This document shows, one piece after another, positions 8,340-15,867 of a stretch of DNA of 35,420 bases; within the stretch, counting starts at the first letter, position 1; each line of letters begins with the position of its first letter. This DNA comes from CAZWSE01 sp964636575 (GTDB taxonomy: Bacteria > Pseudomonadota > Alphaproteobacteria > Rhodobacterales > Rhodobacteraceae), in contig CAZWSE010000029.1 in assembly GCA_964636575.1 (NCBI GenBank), positions 1 to 35,420 on the forward strand. Reading direction: 5' to 3'. A program made the translations under genes and the position numbers. The notes under the pieces are model-generated. The model was not told where the DNA came from. It searched no databases and saw nothing but the letters and a program-made list of their open reading frames with translations.

Positions 8340-9446
8340 CTAGTCTGACCAGCGCGTCAGCACTTCGTCAAGGGTAACCGCGCCTGCATCGCCATGGGTG
8401 GGCGGATCGGACGGCGTTGCTGAAAAGCGCGGCACGGGGGCCGGTTGCAGCACCCCGTCTGTTTCCACGAATGTTCCACGCGCGATGTTGTGGGGGTGGG
8501 TCGGGGCCTCGGCCATTGACAGGACGGGTGCGAAGCAGGCGTCTACATCCGTCAGGATCGTCGCCCAATCATCGCGGGTTTTGCTGGCGAAAAGCTGTTC
8601 TAGGGCGGGGTGCATTTGCGACTGGTCACCATATTGATGCGCAAAGCGGGGGTCGTTTTCTAACTCAAGCGTTTGCAAAAGCGTCGCGAAGAACTGCGGC
8701 TCAATCGGGCCGAGCGCGACGTAGCCTCCATCGGCCGTCTCGTAGCATCTATAATAGGCCGCCCCGCCGTTCAGGACATTGCCGCCGCGCTTGGTGTCAT
8801 CCCATGCACCGCCTGCCATCAGCCCGTATTGAAGCGTCATCATCAAGGCAGACCCGTCTGACATGCAGACATCGACGGTTTGGCCTTGGCCGGTTGTGCG
8901 TGCGTTCAGCACGGCGGCCAGCACGCCTGTAACCAACATCATCCCGCCGCCTGCAAGATCGGCAATGATATTTTGCGGCGGGGGCGGGGGTGCGCCGTCG
9001 GGTCCGATGGACCAAAGCGCACCAGAAATCGCCATATAGTTCAGGTCATGCCCCGCGCGGTCTTTCAATGGGCCGTCCTGGCCCCAACCTGTCATGCGCC
9101 CGTATGCAAGGCGCGGGTTGCGGGCGAGCATGTCATCGGGGCCAAGGCCCAGCCGTTCCATCACACCGGGGCGGAAGCCTTCGACCAACACTTCGGCGCG
9201 GTCGATCAGGGTAAGCGCGTTTTCAAAATCATCCGCGTCGCGTAGGTTTAACGTGAGGGTCCGGCGCGAGCGGTCATAAAGATTGTGTTTCTGTTCCAAC
9301 CCAAAGAGCGGTGCCTGACCGGGGCGGGCGATGCGCACGACTTCGGCCCCCATATCGGCAAGCATCATGCAGGCAAAAGGCGCTGGCCCAAGGCCCGCCA
9401 TCTCAACAACGCGCAATCCGCGCAAGGGTCCGGCCCGATCCAGCAT
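8340..9446 (-). CDS. alpha-methylacyl-CoA racemase (CaiB/BaiF family III)
   Basis: A 368-residue protein beginning MLDRAGPLRGLRVVEMAGLGP. It belongs to the CoA-transferase family III fold but shows the racemase signature: GHDLNYMAISGAL with His133 and NIIADLAGGGMM with Asp163, corresponding to the two acid/base residues of alpha-methylacyl-CoA racemases. It would epimerise 2-methylacyl-CoA thioesters so that branched acyl chains can enter beta-oxidation. The start at 9446 has a GGAG site 5 nt upstream; the frame is open further upstream to 9734 but that part overlaps the Mrp promoter region and gene and has no family match. It is co-directional with the M20 peptidase. Confidence 0.9.
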   Translation of the reverse strand: MLDRAGPLRGLRVVEMAGLGPAPFACMMLADMGAEVVRIARPGQAPLFGLEQKHNLYDRSRRTLTLNLRDADDFENALTLIDRAEVLVEGFRPGVMERLGLGPDDMLARNPRLAYGRMTGWGQDGPLKDRAGHDLNYMAISGALWSIGPDGAPPPPPQNIIADLAGGGMMLVTGVLAAVLNARTTGQGQTVDVCMSDGSALMMTLQYGLMAGGAWDDTKRGGNVLNGGAAYYRCYETADGGYVALGPIEPQFFATLLQTLELENDPRFAHQYGDQSQMHPALEQLFASKTRDDWATILTDVDACFAPVLSMAEAPTHPHNIARGTFVETDGVLQPAPVPRFSATPSDPPTHGDAGAVTLDEVLTRWSD

Positions 9447-9612
9447 GTTTTCTCCGTGGTTCTGGGTATCCGCTAGCGGAGTTTTAAGAAATATGCGACA
9501 GGTTGCAGTGACTTGCACTTGCAAAACGCGGGCATGGCCGTAAGTAATCAACCATCCTAAAGGTTGATAGAAACAGTCGGGCTTTGACTCCGGCTTTGAG
9601 GGACGGGAACAC
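9447..9612. promoter_or_regulatory. divergent promoter region between the CoA racemase and the mrp operon
   Basis: A 166-bp gap with three visible structures. A perfect 12-bp palindrome TCCGCTAGCGGA lies at 9469-9480, near the racemase start. A perfect 7-bp inverted repeat, ATCAACC (9547-9553) and GGTTGAT (9562-9568) with an 8-nt spacer, lies about 45 bp before mrpA. A GGCTTTGA direct repeat follows it. These are candidate operator or leader elements; no factor can be named. Confidence 0.45.
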
Positions 9613-12480
9613 ATGGGGACATCGACAGCCTTGCTGCCACTGATCGCGGCTTTGCCGTTCATCGGAGCATTGATGCCGGGGTTGGTTATTCGCGCGGGCC
9701 GCAACGCCTGTGCTGCGATGACCGGATCGGCCACGCTGTTCGCCTTTGTCCTGTTGATGCTGCATGCCCCCGCCGTTTTGGGCGGCGAGGTGTTTTATGC
9801 CTCTTATGAGTGGATGCCCTCGCTTGGGCTGTCCGTGTCTTTCATGCTCGACGGGTTGGGGTTTTTGTTTGCCACCATGATTTTGGGCATCGGGTTGCTG
9901 ATTATTCTTTATGCGCGGTTCTATCTGTCGGGCGATGATCCGATGGGGCAGTTTTATACCTATCTGATGCTGTTCCAAGGCGCGATGCTGGGGATTGTAC
10001 TGTCTGACAATATCCTTTTATTGCTTATATTCTGGGAGCTTACGTCGCTGTCTTCATTCTTGTTGATCGGCTATTGGAAGCATTTGCCCGAAGGTCGCCA
10101 AGGCGCGCGCATGGCCTTGACCGTAACTGGTATGGGCGGGCTTGCCATGATTGGCGGCATGTTGATTTTGGGCAGCATCGTCGGGTCGTTCCAGCTGTCT
10201 GTGATCTTGGAAAACGGGGATCTGATCCGCCAGTCAGAATGGTATCTGCCTGCGCTTATCCTGATCCTTGCGGGGTGTTTCACCAAATCCGCGCAGTTCC
10301 CGTTTCACTTCTGGCTGCCGCATGCGATGGCGGCGCCCACGCCTGTATCCGCCTATCTGCACTCTGCCACGATGGTGAAAGCGGGTATTTTCCTGATGGC
10401 GCGGATGTGGCCGGTGCTGTCTGGGACGGATGCCTGGTTTTACATCGTCGCCACCACTGGCCTGATCACGATGGTTCTGGGCGCGCTGATTGCGATGTTC
10501 AAGGATGATCTGAAAGCTTTGCTGGCGTTCTCGACCGTATCGCACCTTGGGTTTATCACCATGCTTTTGGGCTTTGGCACCAAAGAAGCCGCTGTGGTGG
10601 CCGTGTTCCACATTATGAATCACGTGACCTTTAAGGCAGCACTTTTCATGACCGCTGGTATCGTCGATCACGAAACGCATACCCGCGATATTAAACGCCT
10701 TGGCGGTCTGCGTCACCTTATGCCGATTACGGCGACCATTGCGGTGATCACATCCCTGTCGATGGCAGGTATTCCGTTCTTCAACGGCTTTTTGTCCAAA
10801 GAAATGATGCTGCACGAGGCGTCGCATACAAGTTGGCTCGACAATCCTTATCTGATCCCTGTGCTGGCCACACTGGGTGCTATGATGTCGGTGGCTTATT
10901 CGCTGCGCTATATATTCCACGTTTTTGCAGGCCCTGTGCGCGATGACTATCCGGCCAAGCCGCATGATCCGGGCTTTGGCATGTGGGCGGCCCCTGCTTT
11001 GCTGGCGGGTCTGGTGATTGCCATCGGCGTTCTGCCTAAGACCTTCGCAGGGCCGATGTTGGCGGCGGCGGCGGGTGCGACCATCGGGGGCGAGCTACCT
11101 TATTATTCGCTGAAGCTCTGGCACGGTGTGAATATGGCGCTTTATATGTCGATCATTGCAGTGGTCGGCGGTGTGATTCTGCTTTGGATGCATGGCGGGA
11201 TGCAGCGCGTTTGGAACGCGATACCACGTCCCGAAGCGAAAACCATCTTTGATGTAATCGTTGGCGCCTTCACCGGTTTTTTCCGCGACCTAACCGCTGT
11301 TGTTCACAACGGAGCGATCAGCCGCTATCTGGCGATCTTTGTCTTTGCAACGCTGGGTCTTGGCGTTTTGGCCTTTGGCGGGTCACGGATGGGCGCGCCA
11401 ACACGCGAGATGCTAGAAATCCCGCCAGTTGCAGTTGTCGGTTGGTTGCTACTGGTTGTGGCCAGTATGTGTGTTACCAAATTCCATCACCGCCGTTTCC
11501 TTGCCTTGATCGTTGTGGGGGTTGTCGGGCTGATGGTCTCGCTGGGTTTCGTGTATCTTTCTGCACCTGATCTGGCCCTGACCCAAATCAGCGTTGAGAC
11601 AGTGACCATCATGCTGCTACTGCTGGCGCTGCACTTTCTGCCCAAACAGACACCCTTTGAATCGAGCGATCTGCGCAAGCTGCGGGACAGTGTGATTGCA
11701 GTCGGAGCAGGGGTCGGTGTGGCGCTGTTGTCCTTTGCCTTCATGCTGCGCGATACGGCCTCTATTTCGGCGTATCACCTTGCCAATTCCAAATCCGAGG
11801 GCGGTGGTACGAATGTGGTCAACGTGATCCTTGTCGATTTCCGCGGCTATGACACCTATGGCGAGATTATCGTTCTGGGGATCGCGGGCCTGACCATCTA
11901 TGCGCTGGTTGAGACTTTGCTGAACGGACCTGTCAGCCAGAAACTGCGCAACTGGGTGTTCACCCAAGACCGGTCCAAGGACCGTCACCCGATGATGATG
12001 GTTGTGGTGACGCGCCTTATGCTGCCCATCGCGATTATGGTGGGTGTCTTTATTTTCCTGCGCGGGCACAACCAGCCGGGGGGTGGCTTTGTCGCGGGGC
12101 TTGTCGTCGCGATTGCCTTGCTGATGCAATACATGGCCAGCGGCTTTGCCTGGACCCAAGAACGCCAGCGGGTTGAATACCACACGATGATCGGCTTCGG
12201 GTGCCTGATCGCGGGGCTGACCGGCATCGGGTCTTGGTTCGCGGGGCGGCCTTTCCTGACATCAAGCTTTGGATACTTCGAAATCCCGCCGATCGAAGAA
12301 TTTGAACTGGCCACGGCCCTGTTCTTTGATCTGGGCGTGTTCCTGACTGTGTTGGGCGCGGTTATGCTGATGCTCTATAGCCTGTCTGCTTTGGCGCGCC
12401 GTGCCGGTGAAACCGTCAACGAAGAGGCGATGGACTTTGATCCTGCCCGTGTCCATGCCTTGCCGAAGGAGGATGTGTAA
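9613..12480 (+). CDS. mrpA: Mrp/Mnh/Pha antiporter subunit A fused to subunit B
   Basis: A 955-residue multi-spanning membrane protein. Residues up to about 480 match the NuoL/MrpA proton-channel family, with conserved segments around LFQGAMLGIVLSDNILLL, SAQFPFHFWLPHAMAAPTPV and FSTVSHLGFI. The region near residues 600-690 is the MrpA extension, and the part from about 790 onward (VVVTRLMLPIAIMVGVF then GHNQPGGGFVAGLV) is a complete MrpB domain. The A-B fusion is the usual state in alphaproteobacteria, as in Sinorhizobium PhaA. The complex exchanges Na+ or K+ for protons and supports pH and salt tolerance. Its stop overlaps the start of mrpC by one base (TAATG). Confidence 0.97.
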   Translation: MGTSTALLPLIAALPFIGALMPGLVIRAGRNACAAMTGSATLFAFVLLMLHAPAVLGGEVFYASYEWMPSLGLSVSFMLDGLGFLFATMILGIGLLIILYARFYLSGDDPMGQFYTYLMLFQGAMLGIVLSDNILLLLIFWELTSLSSFLLIGYWKHLPEGRQGARMALTVTGMGGLAMIGGMLILGSIVGSFQLSVILENGDLIRQSEWYLPALILILAGCFTKSAQFPFHFWLPHAMAAPTPVSAYLHSATMVKAGIFLMARMWPVLSGTDAWFYIVATTGLITMVLGALIAMFKDDLKALLAFSTVSHLGFITMLLGFGTKEAAVVAVFHIMNHVTFKAALFMTAGIVDHETHTRDIKRLGGLRHLMPITATIAVITSLSMAGIPFFNGFLSKEMMLHEASHTSWLDNPYLIPVLATLGAMMSVAYSLRYIFHVFAGPVRDDYPAKPHDPGFGMWAAPALLAGLVIAIGVLPKTFAGPMLAAAAGATIGGELPYYSLKLWHGVNMALYMSIIAVVGGVILLWMHGGMQRVWNAIPRPEAKTIFDVIVGAFTGFFRDLTAVVHNGAISRYLAIFVFATLGLGVLAFGGSRMGAPTREMLEIPPVAVVGWLLLVVASMCVTKFHHRRFLALIVVGVVGLMVSLGFVYLSAPDLALTQISVETVTIMLLLLALHFLPKQTPFESSDLRKLRDSVIAVGAGVGVALLSFAFMLRDTASISAYHLANSKSEGGGTNVVNVILVDFRGYDTYGEIIVLGIAGLTIYALVETLLNGPVSQKLRNWVFTQDRSKDRHPMMMVVVTRLMLPIAIMVGVFIFLRGHNQPGGGFVAGLVVAIALLMQYMASGFAWTQERQRVEYHTMIGFGCLIAGLTGIGSWFAGRPFLTSSFGYFEIPPIEEFELATALFFDLGVFLTVLGAVMLMLYSLSALARRAGETVNEEAMDFDPARVHALPKEDV

Positions 12481-12842
12481 TGGAATTCCTCGTGGCAAGC
12501 GCAGTTGGCGTGATGACGGCAGCAGGGGTCTATCTGATCCTTCGGCTGCGCACCTTTCCTGTGATCTTGGGCATTGCGATGCTGTCCTATGCGGTCAACG
12601 TGTTTTTGTTTTCAACCGGGGGGCTGGCGATCAACCTGCCGCCGGTTTTGGACAAGGCTGATAAATACGGCGCGGGGGCTTATAGTGACCCGCTGCCACA
12701 AGCGTTGGTGTTGACCGCGATTGTGATCTCGTTCGGCATGACGGCGGTTGTCGTGATGATCGGGCTGGGCGCCTATCTTGAAAGCGATGATGACAAGATT
12801 GATATGCTGGAAGAGCCGCAAGAGCCGGAGGACGCGCCATGA
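12480..12842 (+). CDS. mrpC: Mrp antiporter subunit C
   Basis: A 120-residue membrane protein with three hydrophobic helices, homologous to NuoK of respiratory complex I. Family features are the LGIAMLSYAVNVFLF segment, an NLPPVL stretch, and DPLPQALVLTAIVISFGMTA. The C-terminus is a short acidic tail. Start and stop both overlap neighbours, by 1 nt with mrpA and by 4 nt with mrpD, indicating tight coupling and fixed stoichiometry. Confidence 0.97.
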   Translation: MEFLVASAVGVMTAAGVYLILRLRTFPVILGIAMLSYAVNVFLFSTGGLAINLPPVLDKADKYGAGAYSDPLPQALVLTAIVISFGMTAVVVMIGLGAYLESDDDKIDMLEEPQEPEDAP

Positions 12843-14371
12843 TGCATTGGTTGATTGCGCCGGTGATCCTGCCTGCGATGCTCGCGCCTATTCTGGCCTT
12901 TGTGATGCGCCACGATATTGTGCTGGCGCGGGTCTTCGGGCTGGCGGGCACGGTGTCCCTGTTTGTGATCTCGGCTTGGCTGTTCGTGGTGTCGATGTCG
13001 GGCGAGACGCTTGTGTACTACCTTGGCAACTGGCCTGCGCCCTTTGGCATTGTGTTGGTCTTGGATCGGCTGTCAGCGCTTATGGTGCTGCTGACATCCG
13101 TGCTGGCCCTGATCGTGCTGCTTTATGCCATCGGGTCCGGCTGGGACAATCGAGGGCGGCACTTTCATGCGCTGTTCCAGTTCCAGCTGATGGGTGTTTG
13201 CGGGGCGTTTCTGACCGGTGACGCCTTCAACCTGTTTGTGTTCTTTGAGATCCTGCTGATCGCGTCTTACGGATTAATGATCCATTCAGGCGGCAAAACG
13301 CGGATGCAGGCGGGGCTGCAATATGTGGTGATGAACCTTGCGGGATCGACCTTGTTTTTGTTCGCGCTTGGCACGCTTTATGCGACGACGGGCACGCTCA
13401 GCATTGCTGATCTGGCTGTCAAAGTGGCGGCATTGCCGGCGGATGAAGCGGCCTTGTTGCGGGTTGCAGCGATCTTGTTGCTGATCGTCTTTGCCGTCAA
13501 AGCGGCGCTCTTTCCAGTGCACTTCTGGCTGCCTGGAGCCTACGCCAACGCGCCTTTGCCCGTGGCAGCCTTGTTTGCGATTATGACAAAGGTGGGCGCT
13601 TATGCGATCATCCGGTTTTACAACACTGTTTTCCCGCCGGAGGTTGGCGGCACAGGGACGCTTGGCGCCGATCTGATCTTTGTCGGCGCGGTTGTGACCT
13701 TGGGTATCGGGGCCATAGGGGTGCTGGGGGCCAAGCGGTTGGCACCTTTGGTGGCCTTTTCGATCCTTGCGTCGATGGGAACTTTGATGATCCCTGTGTC
13801 GTTGTTCACGGCCGAGGCCACGGCAGCCGCGCTATATTATATGGTGCATTCGACCTTTGCGGCGGCTGTGTTGTTTCTGGTGGCTGATATGGTCATCGCG
13901 CGGCGTGGGGCAGGTGGTGATGCCTTGCAGACCTATCCGGCCATGGCGCAGAACGGGATGGTTGCAGCCCTGTTCTTTGGGGCTGCGATTTCGATGGCGG
14001 GGATGCCACCGCTCAGCGGGTTCTTGGGCAAGCTGTTGATCCTGAAGGCCGCGATGCCGGAACAAACGATGGTAATGATCTGGATCGCGGTTCTGGTCAG
14101 TTCGCTCATCTTGATCATGGGCTTCGCCCGTGCGGGCAGTGCCGTGTTCTGGAAAACCACACCCGATGAAGAATGGCGCGATGATTTGCCAACCCCGAAC
14201 GAGCCTTCGATTGCGCTTGGCGTTGCAACGGTTGTCGCCTTGATTGGTCTTGGCGGTATGATGGCGGCGGGGGCGGGGCCTGCGATGGGGTTCTTTGAAG
14301 CCACCGCGGCCCAGCTTGAAGATAACGCCCAGTATATAGACGCCGTTTTGGCCCCAATGGGACGGGAGTAG
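12839..14371 (+). CDS. mrpD: Mrp antiporter subunit D
   Basis: A 510-residue membrane protein of the NuoM/N-like proton-channel family. The conserved glutamate-containing helix is seen in DAFNLFVFFEILLIASYGLM, and the central lysine helix in FAVKAALFPVHFWLPGAYANAP, broken by the usual proline. ASMGTLMIPV and AGMPPLSGFLGK are further family marks. It partners subunit A in proton and cation transfer. Normal length; coupled to mrpC by an ATGA overlap and followed by mrpE after 4 nt. Confidence 0.97.
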   Translation: MMHWLIAPVILPAMLAPILAFVMRHDIVLARVFGLAGTVSLFVISAWLFVVSMSGETLVYYLGNWPAPFGIVLVLDRLSALMVLLTSVLALIVLLYAIGSGWDNRGRHFHALFQFQLMGVCGAFLTGDAFNLFVFFEILLIASYGLMIHSGGKTRMQAGLQYVVMNLAGSTLFLFALGTLYATTGTLSIADLAVKVAALPADEAALLRVAAILLLIVFAVKAALFPVHFWLPGAYANAPLPVAALFAIMTKVGAYAIIRFYNTVFPPEVGGTGTLGADLIFVGAVVTLGIGAIGVLGAKRLAPLVAFSILASMGTLMIPVSLFTAEATAAALYYMVHSTFAAAVLFLVADMVIARRGAGGDALQTYPAMAQNGMVAALFFGAAISMAGMPPLSGFLGKLLILKAAMPEQTMVMIWIAVLVSSLILIMGFARAGSAVFWKTTPDEEWRDDLPTPNEPSIALGVATVVALIGLGGMMAAGAGPAMGFFEATAAQLEDNAQYIDAVLAPMGRE

Positions 14372-14375
14372 ACAG

Positions 14376-14867
14376 ATGATCCGCAAGATCCTTCCGCACC
14401 CGTTCCTGACCCTTTTGTTGGTGGCCGTCTGGATGCTTTTGGTGGCCAAGATGACCCTTGGCAATCTGGTGCTAGGGGTGGCGCTGGGGTGGATCATTCC
14501 GGTGATCACCGCGCCCTACTGGCCTGAGCGGCCCACAATTCGGAACCCTTTGATGATCGCGGAATACATCATTGTTGTTATCTGGGACATTCTGAAAGCC
14601 AATGTGATCGTCGCACTTGTGGTGCTTTTCAAGCCAAACAAGAACATCAAATCGCATTGGATCGCGGTGCCATTGGAGTTGAAATCGGCCGAGGCGATCA
14701 CGGTTTTGGCGGGCACGATCACCATGACCCCGGGAACTGTGTCAGCCATGCTATGCGCGGACGGGTCAAGCATTTTGGTGCATTGTCTGGATGCAGATGA
14801 CCCCGATGCCGTGCGCGACGAAATCAAGGACCGCTACGAGCGGCGTTTGCTGGAGATCTTCGGATGA
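14376..14867 (+). CDS. mrpE: Mrp antiporter subunit E
   Basis: A 163-residue protein with two or three N-terminal helices and a cytoplasmic C-terminal domain. The typical MrpE pattern is present: FLTLLLVAVWMLL, the IVVIWDILKANVIVA helix, then SAEAITVLAGTITMTPGT and VHCLDADDPDAV. A GGGAG ribosome site overlaps the end of mrpD. It overlaps mrpF by four bases. Confidence 0.95.
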   Translation: MIRKILPHPFLTLLLVAVWMLLVAKMTLGNLVLGVALGWIIPVITAPYWPERPTIRNPLMIAEYIIVVIWDILKANVIVALVVLFKPNKNIKSHWIAVPLELKSAEAITVLAGTITMTPGTVSAMLCADGSSILVHCLDADDPDAVRDEIKDRYERRLLEIFG

Positions 14868-15133
14868 TTGAGATCGCAACCCTTTTCGCAATGACCTGTT
14901 ACGGCGTGGCGCTGCTGTTTTGTCTGTACCGGATCATGTCATCGCCCGGCGCGTCAGACCGTATTCTGGCGCTTGATACGATGGTGATCAATGTGATCGC
15001 GATACTGATCTTGTACGGCATCTACCAAGGCACAGGGGTCTATTTTGAGGCCTCCATCCTGATTGCAATGGTCGGGTTCGTGTCCACGGTGGCCTACTGC
15101 CGCTATATGCTGCGGGGGGACATCATCGAATGA
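14864..15133 (+). CDS. mrpF: Mrp antiporter subunit F
   Basis: An 89-residue protein with three hydrophobic helices and the family segment SDRILALDTMVINVIAILIL. Length is normal for MrpF. Both ends overlap neighbours by four bases. Confidence 0.95.
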   Translation: MIEIATLFAMTCYGVALLFCLYRIMSSPGASDRILALDTMVINVIAILILYGIYQGTGVYFEASILIAMVGFVSTVAYCRYMLRGDIIE

Positions 15134-15519
15134 GCATGGTTCTGGAAATCGCGATCAGCGCTCTGTTGGTGTTGGGGGGTCTGTTCGGGCTGGTTGGGTC
15201 CTTCGGGCTGGTCAAGCTGCGCGACAGTATGCAACGGCTTCATGCCCCGACCAAAGCGACGACTTTAGGGGTCGGCTCTGTCCTGATTGGATCACTGCTG
15301 TATTTCAATCTGGTGAAGGGCATGACGACGTTCAGCGAGCTGTTGATCACGCTGTTTTTGTTCCTGACAGCACCTGTAACGGCCAACTTTATCTCGAAGG
15401 CCTTCATGCATCGCAACACGCCTGAGGAAGATTTGCCCCCAACAGCAGGCGATGTGGGCTGGGCGGGATACAACGAAGCCCCCGAAGAGCGGTCTACGCG
15501 GGGCGGGCGAACGTCCTGA
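15130..15519 (+). CDS. mrpG: Mrp antiporter subunit G
   Basis: A 129-residue protein with three hydrophobic helices. Family marks are GLVGSFGLVKLRDSMQRLHAPTK and the TAPVTANFISKAF segment. The last 30 residues are polar. It is the last gene of the mrp operon. The downstream gap has a weak inverted repeat GTTTC/GAAAC (15544-15560) but no convincing terminator. Confidence 0.95.
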   Translation: MSMVLEIAISALLVLGGLFGLVGSFGLVKLRDSMQRLHAPTKATTLGVGSVLIGSLLYFNLVKGMTTFSELLITLFLFLTAPVTANFISKAFMHRNTPEEDLPPTAGDVGWAGYNEAPEERSTRGGRTS

Positions 15520-15867
15520 TTAGCCGAAACTTGGAGACAAACTGTTTCCGATTTCGAAACCATTGATGGGCCTGTGGACAAGTCGTCGTTAACCACGGAC
15601 CGCAACATCTTCCACAAAATACTGAAAATGAACAGCTTTTCCGCTACATATGGTTAACGGGCGCTAAAGCTGCGCGCAAACCTGCCGATCCGGCTTTGCC
15701 CTGATTGTAGAGGCTCACAAAAACGCCTCATTTCGAACCCCAATGGCACCTGATTCCCCCATTAGTCATTCCGCTGTGGGGGCGATCAATTGCCTTTTCA
15801 AGGTGTCCGGAGGGGTCCGGATCTGCTGCTAAACGCACCTTGAAGAGGTTCTGCCAAGGGATCGCGA
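15520..15867 (+). promoter_or_regulatory. 348-bp leader and promoter region of the RTX lyase gene
   Basis: No protein gene is supported here. The region around 15600-15657 is more AT-rich than its surroundings and is the likely promoter area. It contains TTAA-N7-TAAA at 15654-15668, one base from a CtrA-type box. A CCCCCA (15756-15761) / TGGGGG (15777-15782) inverted repeat follows, then the nested stem structure described separately at 15793-15848. The start codon is served by AAGGG at 15856-15860. Confidence 0.5.
15793..15848 (+). promoter_or_regulatory. nested stem structure in the 5' leader of the RTX lyase gene
   Basis: The arms at 15793-15805 and 15836-15848 are complementary over 13 bases, with a single mismatch that becomes a G-U pair in RNA; the inner nine pairs (TTCAAGGTG with CACCTTGAA) are perfect. 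Inside lies a second perfect hairpin, TCCGGA-GGGG-TCCGGA (15806-15821), followed by 14 unpaired bases. The structure ends 8 nt before the AAGGG ribosome site. It may be a regulatory RNA leader or a DNA operator pair. It matches no riboswitch class I know. Confidence 0.55.

Noticed and set aside
9447..9734. N-terminal extension of the CoA racemase to 9734
   Set aside because: It would overlap the Mrp promoter and the start of mrpA; the racemase family starts at the ATG at 9446, which has a proper ribosome site.
15544..15560. GTTTC/GAAAC inverted repeat after mrpG as a terminator
   Set aside because: Only a 5-bp AT-rich stem and no T-run; too weak to call.
15756..15782. CCCCCA/TGGGGG inverted repeat as an MraZ-like site
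   Set aside because: The TGGGG core is suggestive, but the tandem spacing of MraZ boxes is absent and there is no division gene cluster here.
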